From Hevea brasiliensis (taxonomy: Eukaryota > Streptophyta > Magnoliopsida > Malpighiales > Euphorbiaceae): a DNA stretch of 64,000 nucleotides. Under the pieces are notes generated by a model, which did no database searches, was not told the origin of the DNA, and saw nothing but the letters and a program-made list of their open reading frames with translations. The DNA lies in contig NC_079495.1 in assembly GCF_030052815.1 (NCBI RefSeq), positions 53,484,773-53,548,772 on the forward strand. The letters are read 5' to 3'. This document shows, one piece after another, positions 1 to 11,903 of the stretch. Each line of letters starts with the position of its first letter. Within the stretch, counting starts at the first letter, position 1. The position numbers and the translations under genes were made by a program.

Positions 1-824
1 TGGATTTTGAAGAATTTAGAAATTTTAAATTTTTATTCATTATGAATTGTTAAGAAAAATTTGTATTAAGTTTTAAATTATTAGTTTGTGCACCACTGAG
101 TTCACCACTCAGCGATAGCTTTGTATGCCGTCGCAGGTGAAAGAAAATATAGAGCAGCTGAGCGAGGTTACTGAAAGACACAGTGAGATTATCCTCGGGT
201 ATATCATAGGTATACCCTTGTACATTAGCTTTTGATGTAATTCTGTAATTATATGTATGAAATTTCCTTTGAGTAGTTGTACCAACTCTTTTGTAATATA
301 TATATTTCGATTGTAATAAAATACAAATTATTGTAATATTATCTTGAGATTTTATATACTTCTAAAGTTTTGCACTATTAAATTTTAATGCTCCCATGAA
401 TGTGAAAATTAATTTATTTACCTCAATGAGATGTTTTAATAGTTGATTTAATTTACACTGTGTATTGAGTGGTTTATGCGGATTTGTGAAATGAGATTGA
501 ATAATGGAGTTACGATTGAGAAATATATTGGGAGTGTCTTTATTTTCAGGTTTTGAAGAACTGTTTTCTCAAAATATAGATGGCACTCTGCTGAAATTTT
601 TGTAAAAATTGCGGAGATTTTAAATATCTAAGAATTTAATTTATGTTTGGACTTTAAATAAAGGTTTTTAAAATTTGAAAAAACTTTACCCACCAATTTA
701 AAAATGAACGAAAATTATTTTAAAATCCCTTATAGTATATTTAATGGGTTATCGGTAGGTGAAGTACGGTAATTCATTAGGTGTACTACGGGAGCATGTT
801 ACATCGTACGAGTAGGGTGTGACA
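1..824 (+). repeat. 3' part of a 5' LTR, Ty3/gypsy family B
   Basis: The stretch ends in GTGTGACA and is followed at once by a degenerate tRNA-Met primer site, so it is the end of a 5' LTR whose start lies before the window. It aligns by eye with the ends of the LTRs at 12250-16218 and 40430-44464, including the closing block around 740-824. A double hairpin lies at 96-134 (CTGAGT/ACTCAG, then GCGATAGC/GCCGTCGC), and a possible poly(A) signal AATAAA at 315-320. No coding potential is seen. Confidence 0.85.
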
Positions 825-832
825 TATTTTAG

Positions 833-844
833 GGGTATCTGAGC
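833..844 (+). other. Primer-binding site (tRNA-Met type), degenerate
   Basis: GGGTATCTGAGC lies 8 nt after the LTR end and differs at two positions from TGGTATCAGAGC, the usual complement of initiator tRNA-Met 3' ends in plant Ty3 and Ty1 elements. It marks where minus-strand cDNA synthesis began. The mismatches fit an old copy. Confidence 0.7.
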
Positions 845-1013
845 AAAGGTTTTAAAGTAAATTTTAAACTATGAATTTGAAATATTTTTCGATAAGTACA
901 ACTGCTCAAATGTTTGATACATATAGTACATTTACATCATAAATATGAACTAACGGGGAGAAATCTCCTTGTGTTAGTTGTATAGAAAGAAAAAACAAAT
1001 CCTGTGAATAAGT

Positions 1014-1512
1014 ATGGACAAGGGGGATAGAATGGTAGAGCAATCTGATACAACTAATGTACAAGGAGAGGCCCCAGTTTCACAGAGCATTGGAGGTCCA
1101 ACTGCACCAGTCCCTCCTATACAAATTACTGTACAAATTGCCCAGCAGATGGGCATGTTTTTTCAGCAAATGGCTGATAACCTGTCAGCCCAGGCCTAAG
1201 TACAAACCTAACCCCCTCAAGAGCAGCATGAAAAAGAGAAAAGTGCAAAATCTATCGGTCAAAGTTCGAGTAGTAATTTGGGAAAGAGAAAAGATTTTGA
1301 GAGACCCCGAGCTCCTAAGTATGACAGACGCGGATCTTCAGGGCGGAAGCAATCAAGAACCATTCGTCAAAGAACCAGAAGTTCCTACCCTATCAGTATC
1401 TGTGACGTTTGTGGGAAATTTCATGGGGGGTATTTGCCATAGGGTCACTGGAGCCTGCTTCAATTGTGGTGAAATTGGACATTTCGCCCGAGATTGTACT
1501 AGCGCACGTTGA
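1014..1512 (+). pseudogene. Gag remnant with zinc knuckle, Ty3/gypsy family B
   Basis: An ATG at 1014 opens about 60 codons rich in Gln and Pro containing MGMFFQQMADN, like the Gag N-terminus of the better copies here (MFQQMADFFRQM). After a frame change, a basic segment leads to a Cys-rich part with VCGKFHGG and then CFNCGEIGHFARDC, a CCHC zinc knuckle that would bind element RNA. The whole capsid domain expected between these parts, about 200 residues in the Tek-1 Gag, is missing, and the frame changes at least twice. The copy is therefore an internally deleted, non-coding remnant. The zinc knuckle is seen directly; the deletion is inferred from comparison with Tek-1. Confidence 0.75.
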
Positions 1513-1694
1513 TTTATGCCACATACTACACCAGAGGAATTAGTTCAAGATTCTGATTTTAGAGGCTCATTAATAGTTAGTAAGGGCAGAGGTAGAAGTA
1601 GAGACAGCACTTCGGGTAATCCTAGCACAATGGACCAACCCTAGCAGAGGAATACACTAGAAAGAGGGAATACCATGCATTGAAGGGAAGAAGC

Positions 1695-1839
1695 AGAGAC
1701 TTCAGATGTAGTTACCGGTATGTTGTTAACTTTTGGAATGAATAATTATGTACTAGTTGATTCCGGCTCTACTTATTTATATGCTAATGCTAAAATTATA
1801 GGTTCTACTGCGATTCCCTTGCATGGAGATAAATTTTGA
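1695..1839 (+). pseudogene. Aspartic protease remnant, Ty3/gypsy family B
   Basis: In one frame the stretch reads TGMLLTFGMNNYVLVDSG followed by STYLYANAKI and ends in TGA at 1837-1839. The D-S-G triad in a hydrophobic setting is the active-site motif of retroelement proteases, which cut Gag-Pol into mature proteins. Tek-1 has the corresponding motif [10 protein letters not shown]. Only about 48 codons remain before stops take over. Confidence 0.7.
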
Positions 1840-3529
1840 TGTATTAGTGATTAGTCTTTTAGGATAAGAATTACAATAATAAGTGTGATTGGAATTAATT
1901 TTGGAAAAGTTTCTAGTAAGAGACATATCCTAGACTACAATAAATTATAAAGTTAATTAGTAAGCCTAATTAGGTAAGACAAGAGGACCTAAAAGTAAGT
2001 TGTAGTAATATATCTGCCCTAGATGAAAGCAAAGGTATTATTGTTGATAGATGTCAGTAGATACCATAATCAAAATAAGTTTAAAACATTAGTGGATTTG
2101 AGAGAAATAAGATATAGGAAAGTTTGATATATTGGAATGTGTCGTAGTAACTATGCAATATTCTTGATGTTTGTGCTGTAAGCTGCAGATTATAGTACTG
2201 ACTTGAGATTTATTGTGTAGAGCTACGTACTACCCAATAGTACATAAGGATAAGAATAGTTAGAAATGACTTTCACTCTGGTACAAATATACCATAATAG
2301 AGTTTTATTACTAGAACTGAGTTTGAAAATCCTAATTCAGGATTTAAAACTCTATAATTAGAATATCAAAAGATCATGGTTGCAAGGTAGTGAAAGTTAA
2401 AGACTCCGTTACCCTAGCATGAATTATAGTACATCAAGAATTGTTATGGGACTAGAGATTTTAGCATGGTCAAAATTTAAAAATAACACCTATAGGGCTA
2501 AGTCATCCAGTCTCCGATATGGGGTTTATAGTTGTTTTGATATTGCAATGGATCTTTTGCTCAAAGTTTAGTAAGGAATAGTATTCTATTTGTATAGCAG
2601 TAAGACATAAAATATAATTTTGTTCCCCTATAAGAGACAGGATGCTATGGATGACAATTATAACTTATAATGTTCTATTGATAACAGTAATTCGATAGGA
2701 ACTAGTTGGCCAGGTATTCTTTAGGAAGAGCACAATTTTATTGTGTGGATCATAAGGATTAGATTAGAATTCAAGAGAAACTTTTGAATAGCATGGGAAA
2801 CAGGAGAGTCCGGTAGACTCCCTTCTTAAGATTAAAAAATTATTTATGGTTGAAAAAAAGAGAGGTAATGATCGCAAACCAGCGGAAAATAAGCTATAGA
2901 ATATTGATAGATAAAAGAGTTGTGGAAGTAAAAATTAAAATAGTTGGTGCTAATGTAATAAAGAAACGATATGAATATTAGTTAAAGTGTTGACTAGAAT
3001 GGTCAGAGGACCAAATCAAAGTAATATTGAAGTATAGTGGATTTATTAGGGATGATAAGAGATGCTAAATCATGACTCGACAGTCAAGTTAAGGAAGAAG
3101 ATAAGATTGAGGAATAAAATAATTAAAGTTAAGCTGTGGAAAAAAAAAACAAATAGAACGGTAAGAAATTAGAAAACACTAGATGAGGAATTGCCACCAG
3201 GGCAAATAACCTACTTAAGACACGTAACGATATCCCGAACTATTTTATCAAGAAGGAAATAAGTTAAACAAAAGCAAACAAGATAGTGCAAAATGGCACA
3301 TAGGCCTTGGTCATAAATGGAGATGGTAGGATAATGGTTATGGACCTATGGTTAAGAAAGAGATAAGCAGTTCATATATGACCAATAAGGTCATTTAAAA
3401 AAAAAAAAAGACTACAAAGGAAAATAATTGCTAAAACAACAGCAAGAAAAGACTAAAATATTCTAAACTAAACTGAAGGTTACATCAAATGATCAAGAGA
3501 TTTGATAAGAAAAGAGTATTCCCTTATCT
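1840..3529 (+). mobile_element. Decayed interior of the family-B element
   Basis: This is about 1.7 kb of A/T-rich DNA with dense stops in all frames. Its position after the protease makes decayed pol the likely origin. I could not recognise RT, RNase H or integrase motifs with confidence; a DEELPPG-like stretch near 3183 may correspond to the protease-RT linker. Confidence 0.5.
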
Positions 3530-3924
3530 TAATTTATTTATTAAAAAGCTTTCAAGTGAAGTTTATGTCATGAATTGAAATTTCAACTAGTTTTGAAGTT
3601 ATGAAATTTTACAGAAAATTTAGTAGAGTGCTGGTTAAAAATTGAGAAAACAGTTCTTAAAAAACCTGTTAAAACACTTCCAATATACATATCATATCCG
3701 CAACTCCAATAAACCTCAACACAATCCCATGAAATCTCAATATTTCAAACTCAATTTCATACATTCCATTCATAGCATACTTAAGCTCAATTTTATAAAG
3801 AAACACTCAAATTTTATTAATTAACATAATTTACAGAATTACATAAGTTCATAATTACATGACAAATAAATGTCTAACTATAAAATACATAATACAAAAT
3901 ACAAAATACATGATGTAGTCTAGT
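3530..3924 (-). repeat. Fragment of a minus-strand Tekay-type LTR
   Basis: On the reverse strand this contains the block AAGAACTGTTTTCTCAATTT followed by an ...AGCACTCTACTAAATTTTC tail, which all LTR families in this window carry about 200-300 bp before the LTR end. It stops at 3924, where a new LTR begins with TGTAACACCCC. CTAGT (3920-3924) may be the target duplication of that insertion, but the second copy is not visible. Confidence 0.65.
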
Positions 3925-4177
3925 TGTAACACCCCTATATTCAGTAGTGCATTCTACTATTCCGATGACCAGTGTCTGTCCGGATAGCTAGGATGCTTAG
4001 AATTATACTTAAATGTTAGTGAGAAGACATAAAATAATGAAATACAATAGAGGAAAATACAAGAAAAACAAAGGAAAAATAAGAGCAATGAAATGTGATT
4101 AAGTTAAACGAGCTAAAAACCGTAGTGATGGGTGACCGCACCGGGAAGTTGCAGCGAGGACCGTTGACTAGCCCTGG
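3925..4177 (+). repeat. Family-B 5' LTR, first part
   Basis: The part begins TGTAACACCCC and aligns with 40430-40680 of the solo family-B LTR (TTCCGGTGACC-like block, GGACAGCTAGGATGC, CGATGGGTGACCGCACCGGG). It breaks off after GCCCTGG, where minus-strand element A begins, and resumes at 12250. CCTGG here and CCTAG at 12250-12254 may be the two, now diverged, target duplications of that insertion. Confidence 0.8.
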
Positions 4178-7100
4178 TATGACACCCCTTACTCGTCCAC
4201 AGTATAGCCGAGTAAGATATGTCACACAGTGTACCGGAACACCCTATTTTATTTCGATCATTTTTATCCTTCGTAATTTATTTTTTTCATAGTTATGAAG
4301 TATAATTCGTAAAATATCATTCATTGAAGTCATTTATTGAAATCATAATTTTTTTTGAGGTTCCGTAAATTTTATAGAAAATCCGGCAAAGTGCTGAATA
4401 AAAATGGATAAAACAGTTCTTCGAAACCTATGAAAAACACTTCCAAAATTTTCAATCAATCCCAAACTCCATTTCATCAACAAAATCTCAATATTTCTCA
4501 AATATACTCCCATTTCTCATCATTTCATTTCATAGGATATTAATGTATAAGTCATAAATAAATATTCACTTTTTCATTCATACACATAATTTCCACTATT
4601 TACATTGATAACAAAATACATTACATGAGACTCAATTTCAAATAAGAAAATAAAAATTAATTACAAAATACCCAAAATGAAATCTAGTGTCTTACCAATT
4701 CACTGATGTTAGTGAGGTGACACGGACACTATGCAGATCTGCAGAAGGTCTCACCCAGTCTGTGGTCTACTGGGCTCTCGGTCAGTCTCTCTAGAACCTA
4801 CGCGTGGCAAAAAGCAACGCGCTAAGCAATAATGCTTAGTGGTGCCAATAATAAAATAAAAAGAAATAACATAAAGTAAATATGCAGTGCATGTTTTAAT
4901 GTCTTATGCAGACAATTTTTCGATCATTATTGGTAATCTTATTTATTATGTTCCTGTTCTATTCATTATTTCATTAAATTTGTTAATTTTCATTTTTGGT
5001 TACCCAAGTAACCTATACTAGATGATTGGACTGGATAAACGGGTAAACTGGCACTGGGTACCAAGTACCTCAGGCCGTCACACCATCGGTCACATATGTG
5101 TCTCTCGGTATGCAATAGAACAGCTAATAAACTGTAATAACATTAGGCTCAAGGCCAAGTATCAACATAATGTCAGAATGGCTAAAAGCCATGAAATCAC
5201 ATAATGGCATAATGCCATGTGCAGTACTGCTAACTAAACCCTATTGGCATGCCAACCTATCCAAACCAATCTCGCTAGGTGTACTAGGGCATGTTATACC
5301 TTTAAATTTTACAATTCTTGAAATTTAAATTTAAGTGTTACTATTCATTTCATTAGTTAACTAAAATGTTGACTTTTGCATAGACAATAGTTACATTGGT
5401 TCTAATACTCCCAACATACCACATTTTGCATTCTAAAATTGTTGGTATTGGTTGCCAATACCATTTCTAAGCTCAGTGTTAGTTATTCAAAATTTTCAGA
5501 TTTCAAGCCTTATATTTACTGTTCCATTGGTCTTTTGTACAGTAGGAATTTGGCAAAATTGTCTTCATGAAAGTTGTTCCTTATTTTGTCTAGTTACATT
5601 TTATTTTTTGAATCACTCTATTTGGAGTTTTGTAGCTTAAGTTATGGCCTAAAAACCATAACTGGCTGGATTGGACAGAATCCAAAATTCTGGGCAAAAC
5701 TGGTTCTGCCAGATTTGGTAACCTAAGTTTGGTTGGCAATTTGACTAGGTTATGATCAGAATTTCAATTTGTGTTCTTCATGAAAGTTGTAGGTCTATGT
5801 CTCATCTTTCTTCTGGTAACATTTCAGGTCAATTGGACCTTTGTACGTTGAGTTATGACCAAATGAATAAATACTGTTCATTTAGTCATTTTGCCCAAGC
5901 AGAATGCAGGTTACCTGGATTAGGGCAATTTTTAGGTCAACTTGGTTTAGTTTTATGGGCAGGGTTTCTATACCAAAGTTGTGCCATTATGTGTCTAGTT
6001 TCATGTCCAATTGGCCTTGCACTAATTGAACCTCTACATCTCCATTTATAACTGCCCAAACCTAATGGACTCATACTCAGTCTTGCAGGTCAACCAAGGC
6101 AGCTCACCAACACTCAATTGCCAAGCCTCAACTCACTTCATTTCCTCATCATACACAGCCAAATGGTCACTAGTTGACCATTTAAACTTTCATTCACCAA
6201 CACATGAGCAAAACCCTAGGTTTTGCCCAAACCCTAACTCCATTAACTTCAATTCTTCTTATACATGCAATTAATGAATTAAGACATCTAACTCATGTTC
6301 AATGGCAGCCATGGACCATTATAAATTAACCTAATCAATGAAATCCTAACATACTCTAAGGCTGCCAAAATTTTGATGAGTGCATACTTTCCTTAAACAT
6401 ATATTGAAAGAAAGGAAGAGAGATTGGTCACTAACATTGTGAGCAAAATTTTTCCACTCAAAATTCCTTCACTTTTTTTGGCTTTCTTGGCAGGCAAACA
6501 CCTTCCCAAGAGGTAAGGACAATTTTTAATGAAGAGAACTTAGGGTTTAGTGGTGAGAATTCAAGGTTTGGAAGAGAGAAAATGAAAGGAATTTTAATGG
6601 AGGAAGAAATGGGTCACGGCTGGAAATGGGAAGAAGAAGAAATTAGTTTTTTTCTTTCATTTTCTGCCCATTTTATTCATTTTAAATGGGTTAAGGACAT
6701 GTGTCACAATGTGATTGGTCATTGGGGTTTTAATGACATCATAATGACGTCAAAATTCTCATTTATTCCATTTTCTTTTCTTTTTCTTTTCTACTCATTT
6801 TTTAATTCAATTTTTAGCAATATTTATTCACATTTTATGTTATAATAATTATTCACTTAACTGGACAAGTCGGCAAAAAATACATCTGAAGGCGAAATGA
6901 CCAAAATGCCCTCCGTTTGGCTTAATAGACTAAAATTGTCTGTACCGATTGAAAAATTTTTCTAAGCATTTTCTTGGCATTCTAATGCCATAGGAACCTC
7001 AATGACCCTTTTTTAGATTCCTAAAAATTATTTTATGAATTTTCCCTCAGGTCTAGGGCTCCTAGTTGCGAGAACCACAACTTCCACTAGGTTACCCATC

Positions 7101-7294
7101 GTTAGGGCACCGGCTCATTTAACTTGATTGTATTTTATTTCTAAAATTTTTCCTAAATTTTTCTTATTAATATTTGAGTTAATTATGGTTCCTCACTTTA
7201 GTTTAAATATTTTTCCAGACGTTCTAGCTGTCCAGACCGATACTGGTCACCGAAACAGTAAAATGTACGGAGTTGCTATAGGGAGGGTGTTACA
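4178..7294 (-). repeat. 3' LTR of element A
   Basis: On the minus strand it runs from TGTAACACCCTCCC (7294) to GGGGTGTCATA (4178; original ends TG...CA, last G now A). Length is 3117 bp, against 3107 and 3105 bp for the Tek-1 LTRs, to which it is clearly similar. It holds the double hairpin at 4801-4839, the motif GGGCATTTTGGTCATTT near 6895-6915 and a paired TGACATCA/TGACGTCA at 6734-6752. ORFs inside are chance frames. Confidence 0.9.
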
Positions 7295-7305
7295 ACTCTT
7301 CCCCT
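7295..7305 (-). other. Polypurine tract of element A
   Basis: On the minus strand AGGGGAAGAGT lies directly before the LTR start TGTAACACC. It is the expected primer for plus-strand cDNA synthesis and is identical to the tract of Tek-1. Confidence 0.85.
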
Positions 7306-8067
7306 CTAATTTAAATTTCGTCCTCGAAATTTACCTGCTGCAAACAGTTGAGGGAACTGTTGCCTCATCGTCTCTTCACTTTCCCAAGTTGCCTCCTCGG
7401 TGTTGTGGTGCCTCCAAGGCACTTTCACCAGTGGAATCTGCTTATTCCTCAACTCTTTCACTTTCCCAGCCAGGATTCATATGGGTTCTTCTTCATATGT
7501 CAAATCCGGTTGTACTTCAATTTCATCCATGGAGATGACATGTGAAGGATCTGAGCGGTATCTTCTTAGCATACATACGTGGAACACATTGTGGATCTTG
7601 TCCAGCTCTGATGGTAAAGCTAGCCTATAGGCCACTTGACCCATATGTTCAATGACTTCATATGGGCCAATGAACCTAGGGCTTAACTTACCTTTTCTTT
7701 CAAACCTCAGTACCTTCTTCCACGGTGACACCTTAAGGAACACTTTATCACCAACTGTGTATTCTATTTCTTTTCTCTTCAGATCAGCATAGGATTTTTG
7801 TCTGTTTGAGGCAACCTTCATATTGGCTTTGATTATCTTTACCTTATCCTCAGTCTGTTTCACCAAGTCTGACCCTACCAGTTTATCTTTGCCCAATTCA
7901 GTCCAGCGCACTGGAGTTCTACATTTCCTCCCATACAGTGCTTCATACGGGGCCATTTGGATACTAGCTTGGTAGCTATTGTTGCATACAAATTTTGCTA
8001 GTGGGAGGTATCTATCCCAACTTCCCTCAAACTCAATGACACAACTCCTCAGCATATTCTCAAGTTC
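7306..8067 (-). pseudogene. Integrase C-terminal part and chromodomain-like tail, element A (exon 2)
   Basis: This is the second exon of pol. It begins with ELENMLRSCVIEFEGSWDRY, continues through NSYQASIQMAPYEALYGRKC and the GPY-type module (RFIGPYEVIE), and ends with a chromodomain-like segment (VKVPWRHHNTEEATWE) and the tail GKFRGRNLN. In chromoviruses the tail is thought to steer integration toward heterochromatin. One in-frame TGA at 7477-7479 cuts off the tail; Tek-1 has CGG there, so two transitions explain it. Otherwise the frame is open to the normal stop at 7306. The exon start at 8067 follows a CAG acceptor shared with Tek-1. Confidence 0.85.
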
Positions 8068-8142
8068 CTGACATATATTTCATGTTATTATTATCATTTC
8101 AGTTCAATATTTGTGTTAGTTCAATTGGTTTCAATTGTTTAC
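8068..8142 (-). other. Probable 75-nt GT-AG intron in integrase, element A
   Basis: On the minus strand the coding frame ...ERVIQ ends at GTAAAC and resumes after ATGTCAG with ELENML. The 75 nt between are A/T-rich, contain stops and would shift the frame, while the flanks join in frame. Tek-1 (32294-32367) and element D (20258-24026) have an intron at exactly the same codon boundary. Splicing is inferred; no transcript is available. Confidence 0.75.
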
Positions 8143-10870
8143 CTGGATTACTCTTTCTGATTGCCCATTTGTCTGAGGATGGAAAGTTGTGCTGAAGTGG
8201 AGTTGTGTACCCAAGGATTCATGCAACTTCTTCCAGAATCTTGATGTAAACCTTGGGTCTCGATCAGATATGATGGAAAGTGGAATTCCATGCAGTCTAA
8301 CTATCTCACTGATATATAATTCTGCTAACTTCTCCAGTGAGTAGTCAGTCCTAACCGGCAGAAAATGTGCTGACTTCGTCAATCTATCTACTATCACCCA
8401 TACTGCATCATGCTTCTTCCGGGTAAGAGGTAGACCACTTACAAAATCCATGATGACCTGATCCCATTTCCATTTAGGTATGCGTATAGGCTGTAGCAAA
8501 CCCGATGGAACTTAATGTTTTGCCTTGACTTGCTGACATGTCAAGCATTTAGTCACATAGTCAGCTATGTCTTTCTTCATACCAGGCCACCAATATTGAA
8601 GCTTCAGATCATGATATATTTTTGTACTTCTTGGGTGCATAGCATAAACACTGGTGTGTGCCTCTTTCAAAATGCTGGCTTTCAATTCCCCATCATCTAG
8701 TACACATACTCTTCCTTTGTAGTACAGACACCCATCTGCTTTCACCTCATAGTCATTTGCTTTCCCTTTTGAGATTTTGCTCATAATAGTCATTAACTTT
8801 TCATCTACCTTTTGCCCATCTAAAATCTATTGTAGCAGGTTTGGCCTCACTTGCAATTCAGCCAAATAGCTCCATCTCGAGCCAAGGATAGACGGGCATT
8901 CAATGATCTCAAAACTGTGATGGATTTTATGCTCACAGCATCAGTAACTACATTTGCCTTCCCAGGATGATAGTCAATTACACAATCATAGTCCTTCAGG
9001 AACTCAATCCATTGCCTCAGTCTAAGGTTGAGTTCCTTCTGGATTGGCAAGTATTTCAGACTTTTGTGGTCTGTGTAAATGTAGCACTTTTCACCATACA
9101 AGTAGTGCCTCCATATCTTCAGTGCAAATATAATTGTTGCAAGTTCTAGATCATGGGTAGGGTAATTCTGTTTATGTGGCCTTAGCTGCCTAGAAGCATA
9201 AGTGACCACCTTCCCCTCTTGCATCAATACACACCCTAACTCATTATGAGAGGCATCACTGTAGACGACAAAGTCCTTTCCCGACACTGGCTGTGTTAAC
9301 ACTAGTGTCTCTGTCAATATAGCCTTCAACTTCTCAAAACTGGTCTGACACTTGTCATTCCAGTCAAATCTGACATTCTTGTGTAACAACTTGGTCATTG
9401 GAGCAGCTATTAAGGAAAATCCCTTCACAAATCTTCTGTAATACACAGCTAGCTTCAAGAAGCTTCTGACCTCAGTTGTACTTCTGAGAGGCTTCCATTC
9501 CATCACTGCTTCTATTTTCTTGGGATCCACTCTAATCTCATCAGCTGACACTATGTGTCCAAGGAATGTAATCTCATTTAACCAGAAGTCACACTTGGAC
9601 AACTTAGCATACAGCTTCTTTTCTCTCAGGGTTTGCAGAACAATCCTCAAATGCTCATCATGTTCTTCCCCGGTCTTGGAATACACCAAAATATAATCAA
9701 TAAAGACCACTACGAACCGATCTAGGTATGGATGGAAGATATGGTTCATAAGGTCTATGAATGCCGCTGGTGCATTTGTTAGGCCAAAGGGCATCACTAG
9801 AAACTCATAATGCCCATACCGAGTCCTGAATGCAGTCTTTAGCACATCTGCATTCTTTACCCTCAACTGATGATACCCTTATCCAAGATCAATTTTAGAA
9901 AATACTCTTGCTTCCTTCAACTGATCAAACATATCATCAATTCTAGGCAACAGATATTTGTTCTTCACTGTCTCTTTATTCAACTGCCGGTAATCAATGC
10001 ATAACCTCAAAGTCCCATCCTTCTTCTTTACAAATAGCACTGGAGCTCCCCATGGTGACACACTGGGGCGTATGAACCCCTTATCCAATAACTCCTGTAA
10101 CTGGATTTTCAGTTCCATCAATGCTGTGGGTGCCATCCTATAAGGAGCAATAGAGATTGGTGCTGTACCCAGCAGTATCTCAATAGCAAATTCAACTTCC
10201 CTTTCTAGTGGCAAGCTAGGCAATTCTTCAGGGAACACATCTAGGAAGTTTTTTACTATGTGTATGTCACATAGATCTGGCTTAGCCTACCTAGTATCCA
10301 CCACATGTGCTAGGTAGGCTTCACAGCCTTTTCTTATCAGTTTTCTTGCAACTGTGGCTGAGATAACATTGGACAAGAAATCTGTCCTTTCCCCTATAAC
10401 TGTGATCTCATTACCCTCAAGAGTTTTGAAAGAAATCCTCTTCAGTTTACAATCAACTATTGCCTGAAGACATGACAACTAGTCCATTCCCAAAATCACG
10501 TCAAACTCATGGAAAGGTAACTCAATTAGGTCTGCCAAGAATTCATACCCCTGAATCCTTAACGGGCAACCCTTGTACACTTTGTTCACCACTATACTGT
10601 GGCCCAATGGATTAGTGACCAGGATGTCTTGGTCACTCTCACTTACTAGTATCCCCCTTTCTACGGGTAGGTTGATACAGATGTATGAATGACTGGATCC
10701 TGGATCCACCAATGCATGCACAGATGTATTGTAGAGGGAGAACGTACCCCTGATGACGTCCAGGGCATCTTGCTCCTCCTGAGCTCTCATGGCATAAGCT
10801 CTGGCAGGTGGTGTACCCTCAAGCCTCTCTGCTGGCTCAGATGCATGCCTCTGTGATGGTCCCACTGCCT
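8143..10870 (-). pseudogene. Protease, reverse transcriptase, RNase H and integrase (exon 1), element A
   Basis: Order on the minus strand: protease (ALVDPGSSHSYI near 10710), RT ([21 protein letters not shown] start, [12 protein letters not shown]), RNase H ([24 protein letters not shown]), integrase zinc module (H...H...CLTC near 8560-8650) and the catalytic core with Asp in MDFVSG, Asp in SDRDPRF and Glu in GQSERV. Together these would copy the RNA and insert the cDNA. The RT active site reads FIDYILVYS instead of FIDDILVYS (near 9690), so a metal-binding aspartate is lost. An in-frame TAA interrupts RT near 9880, and further breaks fall near 10239-10286, 8800-8850 and 8500. No function is expected. 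Confidence 0.9.
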
Positions 10871-11903
10871 TAGATTTACCAGATTTCCTACCCCTTTATG
10901 GTGTAGGAGCAGGTCTGTCTGCTTGTGTTGGAGTAGCTGTAGTAGTTCTACATGGATAGTTCCTCAGCTGATGCTTTGTCGACCCACACCTTAAGCAGGC
11001 ACCTGTCACTCTCCAACACTCCCCCTTATGCCACTTCAGGCAATGTGCACATGCAGAAGATGCTAGGGCTGGTCCCCTGAACCCCATCCCTAGGAAGCTA
11101 CCCACTGATGGTGTGGACTGACCTCTCCTAGGGGTGAACTGTAGCCTGGGCCCCTAGGTCTGACCCTGACTTTGTGGTTGACCTGAACTCTGTGCAGGTA
11201 GACCCTTAAACTTCTTTCCAGGTGCAGGAGATGAACTAGACTGACTTGGGCCCCTCTTCTGCTGTCTCTCTCTTCTGGTCTGCTCACTTCTAACCTTTTC
11301 AACTTTTATAGCAGCTTCCACTAACTTGGTGAAGTCTGTGATTCCCAAGGCAGTGATCATGATCTTTATGTTGTCATTTAATCCCTCTTCAAATCTCTTA
11401 CACCTTTCGGCTTCATTAGGGACTATCTCCTTTCGTAGTGGCTCAGTCTGACAAATTCCATTTCACACTCGACCACTGTCAGCTGTCTTTGCCTCAGGTT
11501 AATGAATTCTCTTCTTCTCTCTTCTAGGTATACACTACCCACATACTTTTTCTTGAATTCTAAGAGGAAGAAGTCCCAAGTTATTACTTCTGGCTGTACT
11601 TCACTGGATACCGTATCCCACCATTCATATGCATCATCTTGCAACAGAGATACAACAGCTTCTAGATTTTGTTCTGGAGTGCAGTGGAGTTGTTTTAAAA
11701 CCCTTCCTGTTCTATTTAACCAATTTTTGGCTGCAACAAAATCATCTTATCTCTTGCTAAAGAAATCCACTGCTCCAAATTTTCTCAGTCTTTCCAGGTG
11801 TGATTTCTGTTGTGGAGGTTGTGGTGGTGGTGGCATTAACCCAGCCATTTGTCTGAAGAATTCATCCATTTGCTGAAACATGTCCTGTGGAGGCTGAGCA
11901 AGC
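10871..11903 (-). pseudogene. Gag, element A (N-terminus missing)
   Basis: The capsid-like retrotransposon Gag domain is clear (DDAYEWWDTVSSEVQ, FKKKYVGSVYLEERRREF, LRQRQLTVVE). After a Gly/Pro/Gln-rich linker come two Cys-rich motifs, CAHCLKWHKGECWRV and CLRCGSTKHQLRN. The last cysteine of the CCHC knuckle is replaced by Tyr (RNYP where Tek-1 has RNCP). Reading stops in several places. The first 40 or so codons seen in Tek-1 are absent because the element is cut at about 11903. Confidence 0.85.

Larger units (their letters stand above)
4178..11903 (-). mobile_element. Element A: 5'-truncated Tekay-type Ty3/gypsy retrotransposon
   Basis: Reading on the minus strand, gag (truncated) is followed by protease, RT, RNase H, integrase with a small intron, a chromodomain-like tail, a polypurine tract and the 3' LTR. 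It belongs to the same family as Tek-1, judging by LTR and protein similarity. The 5' LTR, primer site and first Gag codons are missing: at about 11903 the sequence switches to unrelated DNA. The copy is dead through stops, frame changes and a lost RT aspartate. Confidence 0.9.

Noticed and set aside
6582..6845. 87-codon ORF in the LTR of element A
   Set aside because: Low-complexity Phe/Ser-rich reading of A/T-rich U3; not open in the matching Tek-1 and D LTRs.
11502..11876. Plus-strand ORF of 124 codons
   Set aside because: It is the antisense of the element A gag capsid domain.
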